Positions 14,575 to 18,269 of a stretch of 18,269 nt of DNA are shown here, in pieces. The notes beneath the pieces are model-generated. The model saw only the letters and a program-made list of their open reading frames with translations. It did not search any database and was not told the origin of the DNA. How positions within the stretch are numbered: position 1 is the stretch's first letter; the number at the start of each line of letters is the position of its first letter. The stretch spans positions 1,534 through 19,802 of the forward strand of contig NVTJ01000024.1 in the NCBI GenBank assembly GCA_002401545.1, read 5' to 3'. The DNA is from Alphaproteobacteria bacterium. GTDB taxonomy: Bacteria; Pseudomonadota; Alphaproteobacteria; Sphingomonadales; Emcibacteraceae. The position numbers and the translations under genes were made by a program.

Positions 14575-16248
14575 CTAGCCTTTCTTTAGCTGTATCACCT
14601 TAACCGTGGTCAGCGGTCCGGTTTCCTTGAAGGTATAATTCTTGGCCGCCCTGCGGGCATGGGCACGAACAGCCTCCGCCAGTTTATTTTTATCTGCCCG
14701 CTGTTTACGGGTAAGCTTGTCTGCTGCCGCAAAGACAGCCTTTGTGATAACATCCTCGAAACGCTCTGTCCCCGCATCGGGACTGCCAAGGTTGGTGATC
14801 TCTGGTGCGGCGAGAAATTCGCCCTCTGCATCAATCACAAGTGATACCACCAGCGCCCCGTTATATAATATACGGCGGCGGGTCACAATGGCATCATCCT
14901 CAGCCGGTATCAGGAACTGACCATCAAGGGCAAAACGCCCCACGTCCACATATTCAATAATTTTTGCCGGGCCGGGTGCCAGTCTGATCAGGGTGCCATT
15001 GCGGGGAACAATGGCCTGTTTAATGCCCAGACTTCGCCCAAACTCCGCCTGCTTTTCCATATGGCGGACCTCGCCGTGGACCGGAACCAGTATCTCTGGC
15101 CGGATCCAGTCATACATTTGGCTAAGTTCCTGCTGCCCCGGATGGCCTGAGACATGCACAAAGGCATTTTTCTCCGTGATAACCTCTGCCCCAATCTCCA
15201 CCAGCCTGTTATGCAGCCGCCCGATATGCAGTTCATTGCCCGGAATGATCTTGGAAGAAAAAATTACTGTATCGCCCTTGGTGATGGTCACATCCCGGCT
15301 ATTGCCCTGGGCAATACGCATCAGCGCCGCCCGCGCCTCGCCCTGACATCCGGTACAGATATATAAAATCCTCTCACCCGGCAGATAGCCCGCATCACCT
15401 TCATCGACCAGTTTGGGGAAATCTTTAAGGTATCCGGCCTCAATGGCGGCAGCGACATTTCTTTTCAGCGACCGCCCCACCAGACAGACCTCACGGCCAT
15501 TATGTTTCGCCGCCTGTGCCAAAGTATCCACCCGTGCCACATTGGAGGAGAATGTGGCACAGAAAACCTTGCCTTTTTTAGCGGATAACATCTGCGTGAT
15601 ATTATCCCGGACCTTGCTTTCCGACCCCGAAGGCTCCACATTAAAAACATTGGTGGAATCACATACCAGCGCCAGAACCCCCTCATCGCCTACCTCACGC
15701 ATTTTATCTTCGTTGGTTTTCTCGCCCAGCAACGGGTCCGGGTCCAGCTTCCAGTCGCCGGTGTGAAAGATCGTTCCCGCCGCCGTTTTGATCCGCACCG
15801 CGTTTGCCTCCGGGATGGAATGGGTCAGGGACATGAAATCCACCGTAAAGGGGCCAACGTCAACGCGGCCTTCCAATGGCACCTCAATCAGCGGTACTTC
15901 ATCCAGAAGACCGGCCTCGGCCAGTTTAAGCCGGATGATGATCATGGTGAAGGGCGTGGCATAGACCGGGCAGCGAAACCGCCGCCACAGATGCGCCAAA
16001 GCCCCCACATGATCCTCATGGGCGTGGGTAATGATCAGGCCCACCAGCTTGTCCCGGCGCTGCTCAATATAATTTGTGTTGGGCATGATCAAGTCAATGC
16101 CCGGAAGGTAAGTATCGGCAAAAGAAATACCGCAATCCACCATCAACCATTTACCCTGTGTCTTATACAGGTTCAGGTTCATGCCTATCTCGCCCGACCC
16201 GCCAAGGGGCAGGAAATACAGGGCATTTTTATCATTATGCTGTGGCAT
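14575..16248 (-). CDS. rnj: Ribonuclease J
   Basis: Encodes 557 residues, the usual RNase J length. The enzyme combines endonuclease and 5'-exonuclease activity in RNA decay and rRNA maturation. The metallo-beta-lactamase core has LPLGGSGEIGMN (13-24), the zinc motif HAHEDH (75-80), THSIPE (H143) and FHTGDWKLDP (D165). The beta-CASP part contains SRDVTITKGDTVIFSSKIIPGNE, HVSGHPGQQEL and PVHGEVRHM, followed by the C-terminal domain. The start has no strong ribosome site and lies five bases after coaX, so it may depend on coupled translation. Confidence 0.96.
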   Translation of the reverse strand: MPQHNDKNALYFLPLGGSGEIGMNLNLYKTQGKWLMVDCGISFADTYLPGIDLIMPNTNYIEQRRDKLVGLIITHAHEDHVGALAHLWRRFRCPVYATPFTMIIIRLKLAEAGLLDEVPLIEVPLEGRVDVGPFTVDFMSLTHSIPEANAVRIKTAAGTIFHTGDWKLDPDPLLGEKTNEDKMREVGDEGVLALVCDSTNVFNVEPSGSESKVRDNITQMLSAKKGKVFCATFSSNVARVDTLAQAAKHNGREVCLVGRSLKRNVAAAIEAGYLKDFPKLVDEGDAGYLPGERILYICTGCQGEARAALMRIAQGNSRDVTITKGDTVIFSSKIIPGNELHIGRLHNRLVEIGAEVITEKNAFVHVSGHPGQQELSQMYDWIRPEILVPVHGEVRHMEKQAEFGRSLGIKQAIVPRNGTLIRLAPGPAKIIEYVDVGRFALDGQFLIPAEDDAIVTRRRILYNGALVVSLVIDAEGEFLAAPEITNLGSPDAGTERFEDVITKAVFAAADKLTRKQRADKNKLAEAVRAHARRAAKNYTFKETGPLTTVKVIQLKKG

Positions 16249-16253
16249 AGAGG

Positions 16254-17036
16254 TTATATATTCCGGCTGTAGATTTCAAAAAGACCATAGGTGGTCAGTT
16301 CCTGATCGACGACCTCTATAGCCTCAACCTCACCCATAAACAAGGGGGCCAGACCACCGGTTGCCAGAACTTTCATTTCAGCCCCCGGATTTTCCACAGA
16401 GAATTCCTGTTTAATGCGCCGAACCAGCCCCTCAACCAGCCCGACATAACCCCAGAAAATACCGGATTGAATGGCCGATACCGTTCCCGTCCCAATGACC
16501 TGATCCGGTTTTTCAACCGCCACACGCGGCAGCTTTGCCGCCGCCATATGAAGGGCCTCTACCGACAGATTGACACCGGGCGAAATAATGCCACCGCAAT
16601 AACTTCCCTGTTTGTCAATAATGTCAAAGGTTGTCGCGGTGCCGAAATCTATGATGATCATGGGGCCACCGTATTTTTTCTGGGCCGCAACCGCATTGAC
16701 CAGCCGGTCCGCCCCGACTTCCTGCGGATTATCCAGTTTGACCTGTAATCCCAAATCAATGTCATCCTCCCCCACCACAAGGGCGGTGCAATCGAAATAA
16801 CGCCGACAGAGAAGTTGCAGCGGAAACAGGGCCTGCGGCACCACAGTCGCGATGATGGCCCCGGAAATATTCTTCGGTGAAATATCTTCCAGCAGCATCA
16901 GTTGGGTCAGCCAGACCATATATTCATCGGCGGTCCGGCTCGAGGAACTTGATATGCGCCATTTATGGCGAAGATCTTCCCCGTCATGTATGGCAAAAAC
17001 GATATTTGTATTTCCGGCATCAATGGCAAGAAGCAT
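16254..17036 (-). CDS. coaX: Type III pantothenate kinase
   Basis: Encodes 260 residues of the ASKHA-fold kinase that phosphorylates pantothenate in the first step of CoA synthesis. It opens with the phosphate-binding motif LLAIDAGNTN (D6), followed by the pantothenate-site stretch NPQEVGADRLVNAVAA and DFGTATTFD, and the GGIISPGV and ATGGLAPL loops. These are CoaX marks; it is unrelated to CoaA. The gene lies 19 bases after birA, with a purine-rich AGGATAGGATAGG leader as ribosome site. Confidence 0.95.
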   Translation of the reverse strand: MLLAIDAGNTNIVFAIHDGEDLRHKWRISSSSSRTADEYMVWLTQLMLLEDISPKNISGAIIATVVPQALFPLQLLCRRYFDCTALVVGEDDIDLGLQVKLDNPQEVGADRLVNAVAAQKKYGGPMIIIDFGTATTFDIIDKQGSYCGGIISPGVNLSVEALHMAAAKLPRVAVEKPDQVIGTGTVSAIQSGIFWGYVGLVEGLVRRIKQEFSVENPGAEMKVLATGGLAPLFMGEVEAIEVVDQELTTYGLFEIYSRNI

Positions 17037-17055
17037 AGCCTACCCTATCCTATCC

Positions 17056-17781
17056 TTAAGCAAAGAAAACATCCCCTGCGGTAATATGTCGCCTTTCGCC
17101 ATCGAACTCAAGTATTAGTGCGCCATTATCATCCAGATCAACAAAGCGGCCCCGCAACTCTTCATCCGGCAGACGAACAATAATATCCTGACCAAGCCCC
17201 CGGGCATTGTCTTTCCATGCCTGACGAATCAGGCTAAACCCGTGATCTTTCCAGCGCGAAATCCAGTGCGCCATAGAGCGGGCAAGACGGTCCATCACCA
17301 GTTCCGGCTCAACAGTATAACCTTCATCTTTCAGGCTGGTGGCGGGATATTGCGGGTTATGCGGGTAATGACTCACATTAATGCCAATGCCTATAATCAC
17401 ATGGGATGGTGTCTCGCCACCCAGCCCGGTGGTTTCCAGCAAGATACCGGATATTTTCTTCCCCCCCACCAGAATATCATTGGGCCATTTGCACTTAATG
17501 CTATCATTGGATTGCAGAATATCCGCCACCACATCCCGCACCGCCAATGCCGCCACAAAGGAAAGCTGCGATGCTGTGCGAAGGTCACAGTCAATAGCAT
17601 ATAACAGCGACGCAAAGAAATTTCCCGGACGGGATACCCATTCCCGGCCCCGACGGCCCCGTCCGGCGGATTGCTCCCCGCTCACGATCCAGATATTGCC
17701 CCCATAGCCGCCGTCAGCTATCCGGCGACATTCGGCATTTGTGCTATCCACAACATCAAATCGCCGAAGGTCAATAGTCAT
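17056..17781 (-). CDS. birA: Biotin-[acetyl-CoA-carboxylase] ligase
   Basis: Encodes 241 residues that activate biotin as biotinyl-AMP and attach it to the carrier lysine of acetyl-CoA carboxylase and other biotin enzymes. Motifs are complete: DSTNAEC, the biotinyl-AMP loop SAGRGRRGREW (38-48), CKWPNDILVGGKKISGILLET, and the C-terminal SH3-like part with GRFVDLDDNGALIL. It has no N-terminal DNA-binding domain, so unlike E. coli BirA it should not repress biotin genes. The ATG lies four bases past the nuoN stop, with GAGAAG upstream. Confidence 0.95.
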   Translation of the reverse strand: MTIDLRRFDVVDSTNAECRRIADGGYGGNIWIVSGEQSAGRGRRGREWVSRPGNFFASLLYAIDCDLRTASQLSFVAALAVRDVVADILQSNDSIKCKWPNDILVGGKKISGILLETTGLGGETPSHVIIGIGINVSHYPHNPQYPATSLKDEGYTVEPELVMDRLARSMAHWISRWKDHGFSLIRQAWKDNARGLGQDIIVRLPDEELRGRFVDLDDNGALILEFDGERRHITAGDVFFA

Positions 17782-17785
17782 CTTC

Positions 17786-18269
17786 TCAGGAAATCAGCGC
17801 AGCCGCTGCCATTCTGGCATATTCCAGAACCGGGGCATTCACCTGTGGCAGGAGAAACAGAATCAACAACGCCGCACCAACACCCATGATCGCAGTCATT
17901 TTAAATGATTTCTGCGGCACAAATTCTTCTTCCGCTTCATTGAAATACATCACCCTGACCACATTCAGATAATAATAGGCCCCAACCACACTGGCAATCA
18001 CCCCGATCACCGCAAGGGTAATCAGGCCGTAGTTGGTCGCCGTGGGATCGGCAACGGCGGTGGCGATCACCGCCTTGAACACATACCATTTACCCCAGAA
18101 TCCCGCCAGTGGCGGAATGCCGGCCAGTGACAACATAAAGATAGCCAATGCTGCCGCCATGCCGGGACGTGTCTGGGCCAGACCGGACAGGTCAGAAATA
18201 TCCTCAACCATGCCATTCTTGCGGCGCATGGACAATATGCAGGCAAAGGTGCCCACATTCATCACCAGA
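17786..18269 (-). CDS. nuoN: NADH-quinone oxidoreductase subunit N, C-terminal part (partial)
   Basis: This is the last 160 or so residues of a membrane subunit of respiratory complex I; the 5' part lies beyond the window. The MNVGTFACI helix, the amphipathic loop DISDLSGLAQTRPGMA, the LSLAGIPPLAGFWGKWYVF motif with the conserved lysine of the proton channel, and AYYYLNVVRVMYF are typical of NuoN. About four membrane helices are visible. It is the first gene of the visible minus-strand operon; nuoA-M presumably lie upstream. Confidence 0.95.
   Translation of the reverse strand, partial: LVMNVGTFACILSMRRKNGMVEDISDLSGLAQTRPGMAAALAIFMLSLAGIPPLAGFWGKWYVFKAVIATAVADPTATNYGLITLAVIGVIASVVGAYYYLNVVRVMYFNEAEEEFVPQKSFKMTAIMGVGAALLILFLLPQVNAPVLEYARMAAAALIS

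Noticed and set aside
1..18269. tRNA, rRNA, CRISPR array, transposon or prophage
   Set aside because: No characteristic motifs, repeats with regular spacers, transposase or integrase frames were found on either strand.

Overview
The window comes from an alphaproteobacterium of moderate GC content with AT-rich intergenic DNA. This rests on three things: a ChpT-type phosphotransferase, a family confined to Alphaproteobacteria; the gene order nuoN-birA-coaX-rnj-mce-DUF1467; and the DUF6476 / rluA-family / rpoH neighbourhood. A protein with a PEP-CTERM-like tail and the moderate GC fit an aquatic lineage such as the Kordiimonadales/Emcibacterales or Sneathiellales, but the order is a guess. No tRNA, rRNA, CRISPR array, insertion sequence or phage gene was seen. 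Gene content is mostly chromosomal core.

Region 1 (1-6083, all minus strand) is a chemotaxis and phosphorelay block read in the order chpT, cheA, cheW, cheY, cheB, cheR. cheR is cut by the window edge. The cheA product is a 1018-residue hybrid kinase: HPt, an inserted segment resembling a group 1 truncated haemoglobin, dimerisation and ATPase domains, two CheW-like domains and a C-terminal receiver. The globin-like segment sits where a P2 domain would be and is the most unusual feature of the window. The usual haem-ligating position appears not to be histidine in the best alignment.

Region 2 (6084-9802) holds housekeeping and small conserved genes. cysQ (plus) runs tail-to-tail into a LysE-type exporter (minus). 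A DUF3253 gene (plus) converges on and overlaps a JAMM metalloprotease gene (minus), which itself overlaps the end of a DUF6476 membrane protein gene. DUF6476 and the rluD-like pseudouridine synthase gene diverge from a single CATG, so their start codons overlap.

Region 3 (9803-12298) holds rpoH behind an extended -10 promoter, an unrecognised multi-pass membrane protein, a group 1 truncated haemoglobin (plus), and a secreted IalB-like protein (minus) that overlaps the haemoglobin gene by 4 bases.

Region 4 (12295-13916) contains a secreted nidogen-domain protein with a PEP-CTERM-like tail, its Rho-independent terminator, and a 355-base upstream region. That upstream region carries a sigma-54-like promoter motif coinciding with a palindrome, plus several inverted repeats.

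Region 5 (13917-18269, all minus) is a tight core operon: nuoN (3' part), birA, coaX, rnj, mce and a DUF1467 gene, with gaps of 1 to 19 bases. It links respiratory complex I, biotin and CoA cofactor metabolism, RNA decay and propionyl/methylmalonyl-CoA metabolism.
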